Source of the DNA: Burkholderia mayonis
GTDB lineage: Bacteria; Pseudomonadota; Gammaproteobacteria; Burkholderiales; Burkholderiaceae
Reading direction: 5' to 3'
Assembly (NCBI RefSeq): GCF_001523745.2
Contig: NZ_CP013387.1
Span: forward strand, 992,001-1,056,000
DNA: 64,000 nt
Under the pieces are notes generated by a model. It worked only from the letters and a program-made list of their open reading frames with translations, did not search any database and was not told the origin of the DNA. The stretch's first letter is position 1, and the number at the start of each line of letters is the position of its first letter. The translations under genes and the position numbers were made by a program. Below, piece by piece: positions 1 to 11,657 of this stretch.

Positions 1-249
1 TGCGGTCATCAACAGGATGCGCATCGACGGCGCCGCCTGGCGGATGCGATGGATCACGTCGGCGCATTCCCGGCCGAGGGTGGTCTGATCGAGTATCGCG
101 ATATCGGCATGACCGTGCTTGACGAGCTCGAATGCGGATGCCGCGTCGCCCGCTTCCCCGTCGATTTCGAAATCACCCGATTTTTCGAGAATATGTCGCA
201 GGCCGTCGCGCAGCACGACGTGACGGTCGACCATCAACAGCTTGATCAT
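1..249 (-). CDS. NarL/FixJ-type response regulator receiver domain (partial, 3' end beyond window)
   Basis: The minus strand opens with ATG at 249 and reads through to base 1, giving 83 codons without a stop. The product begins MIKLLMVDRHVVLRDGLRHI and continues into a receiver fold, with the presumed phospho-acceptor Asp in ILDQTTLG at about residue 58 and a hydrophobic beta-4 strand (MRILLMTA) at the cut. The arrangement LLMVD.H..LRDGL is typical of NarL/FixJ regulators, so a C-terminal LuxR-type HTH is expected outside the window but is not seen. The second acidic residue of the usual Asp-Asp pocket is Arg here (VDRH), which may weaken Mg2+-dependent phosphorylation. No partner kinase is visible. 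It faces a gene-free kilobase that may hold its promoter. Confidence 0.8.
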   Translation of the reverse strand, partial: MIKLLMVDRHVVLRDGLRHILEKSGDFEIDGEAGDAASAFELVKHGHADIAILDQTTLGRECADVIHRIRQAAPSMRILLMTA

Positions 250-1312
250 CAGTGAAGTCTCGCAGCTCCAATATCCCATGGCCGTCGTGTCTCGGTAGTC
301 GGCACGCGTTCGCGCCGCGTCGCGACGAAGCGCGAACGCATCTGGCGAGCCGGCCGAACTCCGGACGCTTGTTCCCCGGGCCGTTGCGTCGCGCCAAGCG
401 GCGAGCGGGTTTCCCCGAGCGCGTCGCACGCGTCGCGACAGGTCGCCACGGCTTGAAAAGCAAAGTCGAAACCGCCGCTTCGAGCGAGCCGCGCGGCGCT
501 GACGATACCCGGCGGCATGCGATGCGACGCGTGCCTTCCAGGTTCTCGTTCGTATCATCGGGATCGTCGCCCGCCGGTGGCGGACGTGTGGCCAAAATGC
601 GAGCGCCACGTTTCAATTTTATGCCGGAATGCTTACGCAATCCTGATCGTTGCGCGCGCAATCGCATCGGTGAAATCGCGAATGGCGTGCCGGCGCGCTG
701 TTTTGCGAATTGTTCATACCGTAGGACGACTGCGCTTTCGCGCAATGCGAAGACAGGCCGAGGCCGCTTTCCGTTCTTCGTGATCCGAAGCATGCGATGC
801 ACGGTGCTCGACGATCACGCAAGTTCCCGCATCCGCTCATTGCTCGCGCGTTTGCATGTGTACCGGCGACGCGATCCACGAATTGCGATACGCCGTGTCG
901 ACGCGAATGGCATGCCGACGCGTTCCGGCCGGTTCGGTCGTGTGAATCGATCGCGCCGCGACGGAACGCATGCTTTCATCGCCTCGCGGCGCACGATGCG
1001 ACATGTGCGCGCAGGCGGGTGCGGGTCGGAACGAGGAAAGCGTTTCTGAAACGTCGATGTTTGGCATCGGCATGCGCATGGCATCGATCGAACCGTGGCA
1101 CAACTGCAGCGCATTGCGCGATCGAATCGACTGCGGATTCGGCAAATTCCTACATGTCGGTGCACAGCGGCTGTGTGCTTATCTCGCAATTGCCGATTTG
1201 CTTTCGCGGTCCCGACCTGCACAGTGCGATGGAACGCAGTTTCCCATCGCAGTTGAAACGAGGGCGGTGTGGCCGGCGCAGGCTGACGCCGCTCGATGTC
1301 GGAGACATGACC
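250..1312. other. Gene-free stretch, about 1.06 kb
   Basis: I see no convincing gene here. The overlapping open frames on both strands lack a ribosome-binding site and recognisable protein features. The sequence is rich in CATGCG/CGATCG-like words and is slightly less GC-rich than the coding DNA around it. It separates the divergent response-regulator gene on the left from a small plus-strand ORF on the right. No terminator, tRNA or repeat array was recognised. Confidence 0.5.
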
Positions 1313-1534
1313 ATGTTGACGCCGCATGAATTCTCGACGTTGTTGTGCATCGCTCGCTCGCCCGAAGACGTCGACGTGGCGGACCCGGAATTCGTTTCTC
1401 TCGTCGAAATGGGACTCGCGATGACGACGGCGCGCGGACTGCCGGTCGCACGGGAGCCGCTCTTGACGTCGCGCGGCCGTGAATTGCTCGAACGGATCGT
1501 GTGCGCGAAGTCGGCCGCCGTACAGCGGATGTGA
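1313..1534 (+). CDS. Small hypothetical protein, 73 aa
   Basis: The ORF starts MLTPHEFSTLLCIARSPEDV and ends at a TGA at 1532. I chose the ATG at 1313 because GGAG at 1301-1304 sits 8 bases upstream; another in-frame ATG at 1307 is too close to that site. The C-terminal end (LLTSRGRELLERI) resembles the winged-helix-like tail of small Burkholderia proteins that begin MLTPHEF, a family I recognise only as hypothetical. There is no signal peptide or membrane segment. It lies about 370 bases upstream of the large ligase/acyltransferase gene on the same strand. Function unknown. Confidence 0.55.
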   Translation: MLTPHEFSTLLCIARSPEDVDVADPEFVSLVEMGLAMTTARGLPVAREPLLTSRGRELLERIVCAKSAAVQRM

Positions 1535-1905
1535 CCGTCGGCGAGTCGCGGCGCATGCGCGATTCGCGCGTGGTCGGACGACGATTGCAGCGTGTGATGA
1601 CGTCGTCGGGCGATCGACGAATGATGCCTTTGTCGACCGTCACATTGTTTGGCGGATCGATCTCGCATGCGGCACGGAACGCATGCGTTTCCGTCCCATT
1701 GTTGATGCAACGCAAGCCATACGTCGCGCGATGGCGCACGCTCATCGTCAGCCAGCCGTTCACGCGGGGCATCGCACGCCGACCGCCTCGCGCGCGGCGT
1801 TCGGCGCATTCGACGCAACGCAGAAAAGCGCGGCGTCAGGCAAGCGAAGCGAGCCGGCGCGCGCCGATGCGTGCGTTGAGCCTCATCAATCAACGGGCGA
1901 CAAGT

Positions 1906-4743
<2,838 letters not shown>

Positions 4744-5609
4744 TGCGCGCGGCATTCCGCCTCGCGCCCGCGCACCACGCGCCTGCCGATCAGCGCGCCG
4801 CGCGTTTCGGTGACGACGGTGCGCTGATGCTCGTCGTGTTCGGGGTCGTAGAAGTACAGGATCACCCAGTCCGCGGTGCGGCCAAGCTCGTGCGCGCGTC
4901 CGGTGTGCGAATAGAACGCCGTGAAATGCCAGTCGTCGCGCGTCGCGTGCAACACCGGCAGCCACGCTTCGTGCCGCGGGTTCAGCCGCTTCGGCGCGAT
5001 CATCGGCAACGTGCCGGCCGCGGCCTTCTCGCGATAGAGGCGGTCGACGTCGAGCAGCACGGATACGGGCGGCTCCTGCGCGGGCGTCGCGCCACGCACC
5101 AGCGCCTGCCTGCCGCGCCGGCGACTCAGCAAGTCCTCGAGCGCTGCGCGGATGCCCGCGATCCGTCGCGGACCGAGCCCTTCGACCGTCGCGAGCCGGC
5201 CGTCGTGCACGGCGAGTTCGAGGTCTTCGAGCGTGTCGATGTGGAGCGCATCGTGGATGCGCTCGGCGAGCGCCTGGCCGACTCCGGGCACCATTCGGAA
5301 CGACAGCGTCGGGCTTGCCGAGCCGCGCAGGCGATCGAGTTGGCGCCAGCGGTCGGTGATCAGCATCTCGGCGATCGCGCGCGCGATGCCGAGGCCGATG
5401 TGCGGCAGCGCGTCGAGCGCTTCGATGCCGCCCGCGTCGAATAGCTCACGGACGTCGCGACCGAGGCTCGCGATCGTATCGGCGGCCGAGCGATACGCGC
5501 CGGCCCGATACGGATTCGCGCCCTGCGCGTCGAGGAGCTGCGCCGCCTCGAGCAGTCGGTCCGCGATGCGCCGGTTGTCCGGCGCGGCGGTAGGTAGGGC
5601 AGTCTGCAT

Positions 5610-6703
5610 CGTTCGAAGGCGGTTGATTGCGCGGCGAGGCCGGGGTTCGCGTCGGCGAGCGATGCGAATGCGTGTTGCGTGGGGCGATCGAGCGACGCGG
5701 TTCCGGCGCGCACGGCGAACGGCGCGCGCCGTTCGAAGCCGCCGAATCCGCTGCGCGCGCGGCTGCGAGTCGGAGCGTCGAGGACGGCACGGGCTCATGA
5801 GCGCCGGCGCCGTATCCGTATCCGTATCCGTATCCGCATCGCATTGCATTGCATTGCATCACGCCGCGATCGACCGATCCTCTGGAAAATTCTCATCGAA
5901 CGAATGCACGGGAAATTGACGATCGTCAACGGTGTGCGATTGGGATGCGTGTGGCGACGCTTGTCGGTGCGCGACGTTTCCCGCCGTGCGATGCGGGGCC
6001 GGCACGACGGAGCGCGATCCGGAAACGCGGTCCCGCATGTCGTCGATCGGCATGTCGCCGTGCATGGGCCTGCCGAGGCCGAAACGACAGCGGTCGCCAT
6101 GCATGGCTTGCGGTTCGCGCCGCGTGAGGTCGGGCCGGCGCGCGCTGGCGGCGATATGACGAAATCACTGACGCCGTGTCGGGCGAACGGCGCGACGCGC
6201 GCGGGATCGAACGGTGCTTCCGCTTCCGATCGTCGCGTTCGTGCGCGTGCGGCGCTCGCATGCGAGTCGAGCGAACGTCTGCGATGTCGCATCCGTCTGC
6301 CGCGCGCGCCCGGAGCCGTTCGCAGCGGCACGCGCCGCGCACGCGTAGTCAGACCGCCGCGCCGTCAATCTCTCGCGCGGCGTCGCGAATCGCACCGATC
6401 GTCACGTTCGCGCAGGCGCATTCGCCTCGTGTTTTACCAATATCTGGTACGCGGCGGCATTCTGTTGCTCACGGTGCTGTTCGACCCGTATCGTCGCAAT
6501 CAGCGGCGCGCGATGAGGGGCTGACGGCCGCTCGGCTGCGCCCGGGATGAAAGGACGCAAGTGGGGTTCGTTCGGTTGCCGCCTGGCCGGATGGCGGCGC
6601 GAGCAGTCGAGCAGCCGAGCGGAAACGACAAATCCCGCCTCGCGCGCGCTCGACGCCTGCAGCCATCCGGCTGCGGAGAACGACGACGATATCTGGAGGC
6701 AGC
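5610..6703. other. Gene-free stretch with a short tandem repeat, about 1.1 kb
   Basis: No supported gene was found. The open frames on both strands are Arg/Ala-rich, lack ribosome-binding sites and show no recognisable family. The stretch holds the CGTATC/GCATT repeat at 5811-5860 and presumably the promoters of the flanking divergent genes: the PolX-like gene to the left (minus) and the lactonase gene to the right (plus). Confidence 0.5.
5811..5860. repeat. Compound microsatellite (CGTATC)4 CGCATC (GCATT)3 GCATC
   Basis: Four perfect copies of the hexamer CGTATC run from 5811 to 5834, then one variant CGCATC, then three copies of the pentamer GCATT from 5841 to 5855 and a final GCATC. Two adjoining short repeats of different unit length make this a likely variable-number locus. 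It lies about 200 bases upstream of the PolX-like start codon, within the probable 5' region of that minus-strand gene. Confidence 0.9.
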
Positions 6704-7654
6704 ATGGAACAATCGAATCGACCGTCGCGTCCGAACGCGGAGAACGCGGAGAACGCGGAATCCGCCGCCACGCTGCTGGTCGACTGCCGGAACGCGCTCG
6801 GCGAGGGTGCGACGTGGTGCGACGCGACGCGCGCGCTGTATTGGACCGACATCGAAGGCGCGCGGCTATGGCGATACCGCGCAGACGACGCGCACGGCAG
6901 CGCGGCGACCGAAACCTGGGAGATGCCCGAGCGCCTTGCATGCTTCGCGTTCACCGACGATCCGGACGTGCTGCTCGTCGGCCTCGCGTCGCATCTCGCG
7001 TTCTTCGACGTCCGCCGTCGTACGTTTACGCGGATCGTCGACGTCGAGCCCGATCTGCCGACGCGGCTCAACGACGGCCGCTGCGACCGCGCGGGCGCGT
7101 TCGTGTTCGGGACGAAGGACGAGGGCGGCGGGGCGCCGCGCGCGATCGGCGGCTACTATCGTCTGAATGCGGATTTGAGCGTGCAGCGGCTCGCGCTGCC
7201 GCCCGTCGCGATCGCGAACGGCATCGCGTTTTCTCCGGACGGATCGAGGATGTACTTCTGCGATTCGCCGACGCGGGAAATCCACGTCTGCGACTACCGG
7301 CCGGGCGGCGGCGTCGATCGCGTGCGATCGTTCGTGCGACTGGGCGACGCGGATGGCGAGCCCGACGGCTCGACCATCGATGCGAACGGCGGCCTGTGGA
7401 ACGCGCAGTGGGGCGGCGCGCGAGTCGTGCGTTACGACTCGCGCGGCGTCGTGACCGACCGCATCGCCGTACCGACGCCGCAGCCGAGCTGTGTGACGCT
7501 CGACGGCGGCGGGCGGCTGTACGTGACGAGCGCGCGCGTCGGTCTCAGCGACGACGCGCTGGCGAGCGATCCGCATGCGGGCGGCGTGTTCGTCGCGGAC
7601 ACCCGACATGCAGGCTTGCCGGCATCGAGGTTTGCGTATCGCGGTTCGCGCTGA
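6704..7654 (+). CDS. SMP-30/gluconolactonase-type sugar lactone hydrolase, 316 aa
   Basis: The protein is a six-bladed propeller of the SMP-30/LRE family. It shows the metal-binding Glu in LGEGATW near residue 35, the substrate loop RLNDGRCD, the metal-ligand Asn in IANGIAFSPDG and the Asp region GEPDGSTIDANGGLW, so the usual Glu-Asn-Asp metal site appears complete. The family hydrolyses aldonolactones such as L-arabinono- or gluconolactone in the cytosol; the exact sugar cannot be told from here. GGAGG lies just before the ATG at 6704. The N-terminus carries three perfect 9-base repeats (6733-6759) coding Asn-Ala-Glu units, an extension that can vary between strains. No sugar dehydrogenase or transporter is adjacent, so pathway context is missing. 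Confidence 0.85.
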   Translation: MEQSNRPSRPNAENAENAESAATLLVDCRNALGEGATWCDATRALYWTDIEGARLWRYRADDAHGSAATETWEMPERLACFAFTDDPDVLLVGLASHLAFFDVRRRTFTRIVDVEPDLPTRLNDGRCDRAGAFVFGTKDEGGGAPRAIGGYYRLNADLSVQRLALPPVAIANGIAFSPDGSRMYFCDSPTREIHVCDYRPGGGVDRVRSFVRLGDADGEPDGSTIDANGGLWNAQWGGARVVRYDSRGVVTDRIAVPTPQPSCVTLDGGGRLYVTSARVGLSDDALASDPHAGGVFVADTRHAGLPASRFAYRGSR

Positions 7655-8208
7655 AGCGAAAGACGGGGCAACGGCGCGCCGGCTGCGGCGGCGCGATCTC
7701 CGGCATCGCGTGCGATACGCCGCCCGCACAACGTGCGCGCACGGCGTTTCACGTCTTTTGCTGTTTTGGCGCGGCTGGCGTGTGATCGGTGCGGGCGTCT
7801 GCCGGCAGGGGCGCTCACAAGCCAAGCATCAAGTTGCTTCGGCTGCCGGCGTTTTCCGGCGGCCACGCTGCTCGAGCGGGATCTTCTCCTTTCCGCCACG
7901 AACGGGCGTCCCGCTGTCATTGAGCGCGCGCCGCCGCTATTGCGACGCCTTTGCACCGCGTGACACCGGCTCGGAGACGGATCGTTAGCAGACGAGAACA
8001 TTCGCGCGCAGGCGCTCGGCGTGCATGTTCGCACCCCGCCTTGTTAATTTATTACAAGTCGGTCAATTATTTCTTGCGATTGCGTGACGATTTCTTACAC
8101 AATGGCTGCCTCCGGTTCGTTCAGGGATATCGACTGGCGATAGTCTCGCCGTACCTGAAAGCCGTGTTTTCTTCTGATTCCCGCATTGAACCGCAGCAGA
8201 GGTAGATC
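7655..8208. other. Intergenic stretch with AT-rich promoter-like segment
   Basis: There is no supported gene in these 550 bases. The segment from about 8040 to 8105 is clearly AT-rich against the background (runs such as TTGTTAATTTATTAC and TCAATTATTTCTTG) and is the likely promoter of the cupin gene that starts at 8209. A run of GCCGGCGTTTTCCGGCGG near 7850 could form a small hairpin behind the lactonase gene, but it has no T-run. Confidence 0.45.
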
Positions 8209-8625
8209 ATGTCCCGTCCCGTTTTCGAGGCCGTACGATTGGACGACGTCGTATTGCAACCTTCTCCGATCGACCCGGCTTGGATTCTCGAAGGGAATCC
8301 TGTCGCGCGCAGCGGTCAGTGGTCCTGCAGTCCCGACTCGACGACATCCATGTGGGTCTGGGATTGCACCGCGGGGCGTTTCAACTGGCACTTCGACTGC
8401 GACGAAACCATACATGTGATCGAAGGCGAAGTGATCGTCACGTCGGAAGGCCACGAGCCGCGCACGTTGCGGGCGGGCGACGCCGCGCTGTTCCACGCCG
8501 GCAGCCGCGCCGAATGGCACGTGCCCGAGTACGTCCGCAAGCATGCGATTCTGCGTCCGCCTATCTCCAGGCCGGTGCTGTTCGTTCACAAGGTCGTCCG
8601 CAAGTTGAGCAGCACGCTGAGATGA
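8209..8625 (+). CDS. Cupin-fold protein (DUF861/EutQ-like), 138 aa
   Basis: A single cupin domain covers residues about 35-125. The first cupin motif appears as FNWHFDCDETIHVIEGEVIV and the second as LRAGDAALFHAGSRAEWHV. The N-terminal pattern (ILEGNPVARSGQWS....STSMWVWDCTAG) matches the DUF861 cupins, some of which act on ureidoglycine or ethanolamine-related metabolites. The metal-binding histidines are only partly conserved, so catalysis is uncertain. An AGAGG stretch precedes the ATG. It stands alone, transcribed towards the DUF1801 gene on the other strand. Confidence 0.75.
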   Translation: MSRPVFEAVRLDDVVLQPSPIDPAWILEGNPVARSGQWSCSPDSTTSMWVWDCTAGRFNWHFDCDETIHVIEGEVIVTSEGHEPRTLRAGDAALFHAGSRAEWHVPEYVRKHAILRPPISRPVLFVHKVVRKLSSTLR

Positions 8626-8675
8626 GACGCGCGCGGAGAGTCTGCCCGGTCCGGAGAGGGCGCGAATCCCGCGGC

Positions 8676-9092
8676 CTACTTTGCTCGCTTTGACTTTGCT
8701 TTTCCGCCGGATGTATTGAGCGCGATCGCGGCATGGATGAGGGCCTTGAACGCGTGCTCATCCAGCGCCTCGCCCTCATGGATGTCGATTGCGCGCCTTA
8801 CGTTTCCGTCGAGGCTTGAGTTGAAGAGCTTGGCCGGATCCTCCAGCGATGCCCCCTTGGCGAAGGTCAGCTTCACGATCGACTTGTAAGACTCGCCGGT
8901 GCAGATGATTCCGCCGTGCGACCATACGGGCGTGCCCATCCATTTCCATTCCTCCACGACGTCCGGGGCCGCCTCCCGAATGAGCTTGCGCATTCGGCTC
9001 AAGGTTTTTCCGCGCCAGTCTCCGAGCTCGGCGATTTTCTTGTCGATCAGCTCAGAGGCCGACTGGCCCTCGGTCGAATTCGGCTTTTCCAT
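8676..9092 (-). CDS. DUF1801 (YdhG-like) protein, 138 aa
   Basis: The start at 9092 is fixed by a near-perfect Shine-Dalgarno AGGAGGAG placed a few bases upstream; the same frame runs further upstream but lacks any such site. The chain shows the DUF1801 signature with IAELGDWRGKTLSRMRKLI, a conserved VEEWKWMGTPVW segment and KLTFAKGASLEDPAKLFN, and ends in a Lys-rich tail (GGKAKSKRAK). The family is small, cytosolic and poorly understood; some members resemble iron or ligand carriers. It is convergent with the cupin gene. Confidence 0.85.
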   Translation of the reverse strand: MEKPNSTEGQSASELIDKKIAELGDWRGKTLSRMRKLIREAAPDVVEEWKWMGTPVWSHGGIICTGESYKSIVKLTFAKGASLEDPAKLFNSSLDGNVRRAIDIHEGEALDEHAFKALIHAAIALNTSGGKAKSKRAK

Positions 9093-9434
9093 GTTCTCCT
9101 CCTGAGACTTCCAGACTCGTTCAGATTTCGGGGAGGCTTTTCGCTGCGCTCGGGGGCGTCGGATGTCTTCGTGTTCGCTGCTGTCGGCTGCTTGGCGGAC
9201 ACCTACATGGACTTTGACGCCGTCGCGGCGGGCACGACGGAGCGGGCGGGGCCTCGGCAGCTGGCTGCGCTCCTCGCACAATACTCGATTCCCGCTGCGC
9301 TCGCGCGCGCTTCGCCTTTCGGCCGAGGGCGGTCGTTCGGCTCGATACCCCAATCGTTGACGCACGGACACGAGCGTCGCGATTGAGACGGGTTGGCCTG
9401 ATAGAATACGCAGTCGCCGACTCTCCGAGGTTCC

Positions 9435-9974
9435 ATGATGAGAATTGACGCCGCTCCTCCATCAGGATACTCAGGGGTATCCCTTCGGCAACTCGAACGC
9501 TCGGATGTGGACGCCTGGTATTCGTACCTGAAGCTCCCGCACGTCTTCGAGCATACGAGCTGGGACTTGCGATCCCGGGAAGACCTCATGCCGATGTTTG
9601 ACGGATTCGAATCGACGTCTGCTCAATCAGTCCGGCGCCTGGCGATCATCGGAGATGACGACCGGAAACTGATCGGCACGATCGGGTTCCATACCGTCTC
9701 CGATGTGAACCGCACGGCAGAGATCGCCTACGACCTTTCTCCTTCGCATTGGGGAAGAGGGATCGCTAGCGCTGTATGCGCCGCCGTCACCGCCTGGTCG
9801 TTCGGCGCGTATGGTTTTGTTCGTGTTCAAGGCACGGTGTTGAAGACCCACTCGCGTTCGGGCCGCGTGCTCCACAATTGCGGTTACCGATACGAAGGCT
9901 TGCTTCGGTCCTACCGCATGGTGCGAGGCGTACCCGGAGACTTTGCGCTCTATTCGCGATTGGCGACTGACTAA
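9435..9974 (+). CDS. GNAT family N-acetyltransferase (RimJ/RimL type), 179 aa
   Basis: The chain has the GNAT order: an N-terminal LRQLERSDVDAWYSYL strand-helix, a substrate arm, a central strand KLIGTIGFHTVSDVNRTAEI, the acetyl-CoA pyrophosphate loop around SPSHWGRGIASAVCAAV (Arg/Gln-x-x-Gly-x-Gly/Ala-like) and the C-terminal HSRSGRVLHNCGYRYEGLLR typical of RimJ/RimL proteins. Family members transfer an acetyl group from acetyl-CoA to protein N-termini or small amines; the acceptor is unknown. It has no operon partner; an AT-rich region lies before the start. Confidence 0.85.
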   Translation: MMRIDAAPPSGYSGVSLRQLERSDVDAWYSYLKLPHVFEHTSWDLRSREDLMPMFDGFESTSAQSVRRLAIIGDDDRKLIGTIGFHTVSDVNRTAEIAYDLSPSHWGRGIASAVCAAVTAWSFGAYGFVRVQGTVLKTHSRSGRVLHNCGYRYEGLLRSYRMVRGVPGDFALYSRLATD

Positions 9975-10157
9975 CGCGCATCCGGGATCGGCGAATTTCG
10001 GACGTCCGGCATCGCCTGCCGATGCCCGGAAAGCCGTAGCGGATCGGGCGGCTTACCTCGCCTGGAATTCGTTCGTTATCCGGTTTGACGGCGACTGATA
10101 CGAGGGCGCATCGCCGCCTTCAGGAAAATCGCGAAGCGACGGCCGCGAGAAAAAGCC

Positions 10158-10243
10158 TGGTGCCCACAGGGCGGGATTTGAACCCGCACGCCTGTCGGCA
10201 CTCCCCCTCAAGATAGTGCGTCTGCCCATTCCGCCGCCTGGGC
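10158..10243 (-). tRNA. tRNA-Leu (anticodon GAG), degenerate copy, possible pseudogene
   Basis: Read on the minus strand from 10243 to 10158, the sequence begins GCCCAGG, contains a class II Leu-like core with GGCGGAAT, the anticodon arm CTATC-TTGAGGG, a variable arm, a perfect T arm GCGGGTTCAAATCCCGC, and ends with an encoded CCA. Two faults stand out. The 3' side of the anticodon stem reads GGAG, where GGTAG is needed to pair with CTATC, so one T is missing. The 3' acceptor strand reads CCTGTGGGC, two bases longer than the CCTGGGC that would pair perfectly with the 5' strand. A functional copy probably exists elsewhere; this one may be decayed. Confidence 0.65.
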
Positions 10244-10308
10244 AAAGGGGCGCCGCTGTAACGATTGAATGCGCGTTTGTGAACGCAGCGTATCCCGGAA
10301 GCCGGCCG

Positions 10309-10635
10309 CTACACCCGATCAAGCAGGTCGCGCAGCACCTTCGCCCCGTCGGCCCCTTTCGCCGCATCCGCCCATAGCCTGTCGATCATCTTCCGATACA
10401 TCGCGACCGCATCGGCCGACGTCGTGATCGTCGCGATTCCGGTGCGGATGTTCGGCAGTTCGCCCAGCCGGAATGGCGATGCCGCGACATGCGCGCTGTC
10501 GTCGTCCTCGAAGATCTGGAAGGTCTCGTTCGGCTGGTTGTCGTTGACGATCCCGATCCGCACGCCTTCGGTATCGTCCCAGAGCATCCCGACGATCCGC
10601 ATCACCTCCCGACGCGCGGTGCTCCGATACTGCAT
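10309..10635 (-). CDS. Hypothetical protein, probably the 3' remnant of a larger gene, 108 aa
   Basis: This frame shows strong GC3 codon usage and an acidic, ordered sequence (MRIVGMLWDDTEGVRIGIV, NETFQIFEDDDSAHVA, MYRKMIDRLWADAAKGADGA), so it is probably genuine coding DNA. The end pattern YRKMIDRLWADA resembles the last helix of effector-binding regions in some transcriptional regulators, but I cannot assign a family. The frame stays open a little upstream of 10635 without a ribosome-binding site and then meets the 5' side of the VanB-type pseudogene, so the N-terminal part may have been lost. It sits between a damaged tRNA and a pseudogene, in a decay zone. Confidence 0.45.
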   Translation of the reverse strand: MQYRSTARREVMRIVGMLWDDTEGVRIGIVNDNQPNETFQIFEDDDSAHVAASPFRLGELPNIRTGIATITTSADAVAMYRKMIDRLWADAAKGADGAKVLRDLLDRV

Positions 10636-10734
10636 CGCGACCAGCGCTGCTGGGCGTGGTGTTCGTGATTCCGATCAATGCGCTGTGATGGCGGTTGATC
10701 GGGCTGCTGTAGGTTTTCCTGAACGGTGATTCCG

Positions 10735-11657
10735 ATGATCGGCAACGATCTGATTGCGGTGCGCGTGATCGCGCGCGAGCGCGTCGCGTGCGACGTGATT
10801 TTGCTGCGGCTCGTCAGCGACGGTCAGCGACGCGCCGGACCTTCCGCTGCCGGCGTTCGAGGCCGGCGTGCATATCGACCTGCATCTGCGCGACGGGCTC
10901 ACACGCAAGTATTCGCTGTGCAACGACCCGTTCGAGCGCGGCGGGTACGAGATCGCGATCAAGCGTGAGCCGGCGTCGCGCGGCGGCTCCGCGCATGCAC
11001 GACGTGGTTCGCGTCGGCGACGTGCTGCGGATCGGCGCGCCGCTGAATTATTTCCCGCTTGCGCCGGACGGCGGCCCGGCCGTGCTGCTCGCCGCCGGGA
11101 TCGGCATGACGCCGCTGCTCGCGATGGTGCACAGCCTGATTCGCGCGGGGCGGCCGCTCGCATTCCACTACTTCGTGCGCTCGGACGGCGCGGCCGCGTA
11201 TCGGCTGACGCTCGCGTCGCGGCTGGCGGACGTCGCGACGGCGCACACGGGACTGACGCCGGACGCAACGGACGACGCGATCGCGCGCCCGGCGTTCGGC
11301 GATGCGCGGCTGCATCGCGAGTACTTTTGCGCGCCGATCGCGGGCGACGAATCCGATGCCGGCGATGCCTCGGGCGAGGCCGGCGCGTTCCGGATCGAGC
11401 TCGCGCGCTCGCAACGCGTGTTGCTCGTGCCGCCGGGGCAATCGCTCGCCGACGTGCTGTTCGACCACGACGTTCCGATTGCCGCCTCGTGAGAAGCGGG
11501 CATCTGCGGCGCATGCCGGACGGGGGGCTCGAGGGCACCCCAGATCATCGCGACGCGTTTCTGAGCGCGGCGGAAAAAGCCCGCAACGAATGCATGATGC
11601 CGTGCGTGTCGCGATGCCGCGGCGAACGGCTGGTGCCCGATCTTCGAGATGCGCCGA
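10735..11657 (+). pseudogene. VanB-type ferredoxin:NAD(P)H oxidoreductase, multiply disrupted
   Basis: Pieces of a phthalate-dioxygenase-reductase (VanB) protein occur in order across three frames. An N-terminal FMN-binding part begins at 10735 ([20 protein letters not shown]), followed by [15 protein letters not shown] and RKYSLCND in a second frame, [20 protein letters not shown] and [12 protein letters not shown] in a third, then the 2Fe-2S region. Lesion 1 is a perfect 10-base tandem duplication (GTCAGCGACG at 10813-10822 and 10823-10832); removing one copy restores the frame. Lesion 2 is a shift near 10995. Lesion 3 is a TGA at 11490 where the first cluster cysteine before [11 protein letters not shown] is expected. 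Lesion 4 is a shift in the G6 run near 11523, after which [20 protein letters not shown] continues. An intact protein would pass electrons from NAD(P)H to an aromatic-ring oxygenase, none of which is nearby. Confidence 0.85.

Noticed and set aside
252..1049. A 265-codon plus-strand frame in the first gene-free kilobase.
   Set aside because: Arg-rich, with no domain and no start signal; typical of chance open frames in GC-rich DNA.
1080..1125. Possible sigma-54 promoter (TGGCACAACTGCA near 1096).
   Set aside because: The spacing between the GG and GC elements is three bases too short for a -24/-12 promoter.
5811..5860. Short repeat considered as a CRISPR array.
   Set aside because: The units are 5-6 bases and contiguous, with no spacers and no cas genes; it is a microsatellite.
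10636..10690. Plus-strand reading ALLGVVFVIPINAL followed by a stop, like the end of a membrane transporter.
   Set aside because: Only about 17 residues, no upstream continuation, and the minus strand carries better coding sequence over part of it.
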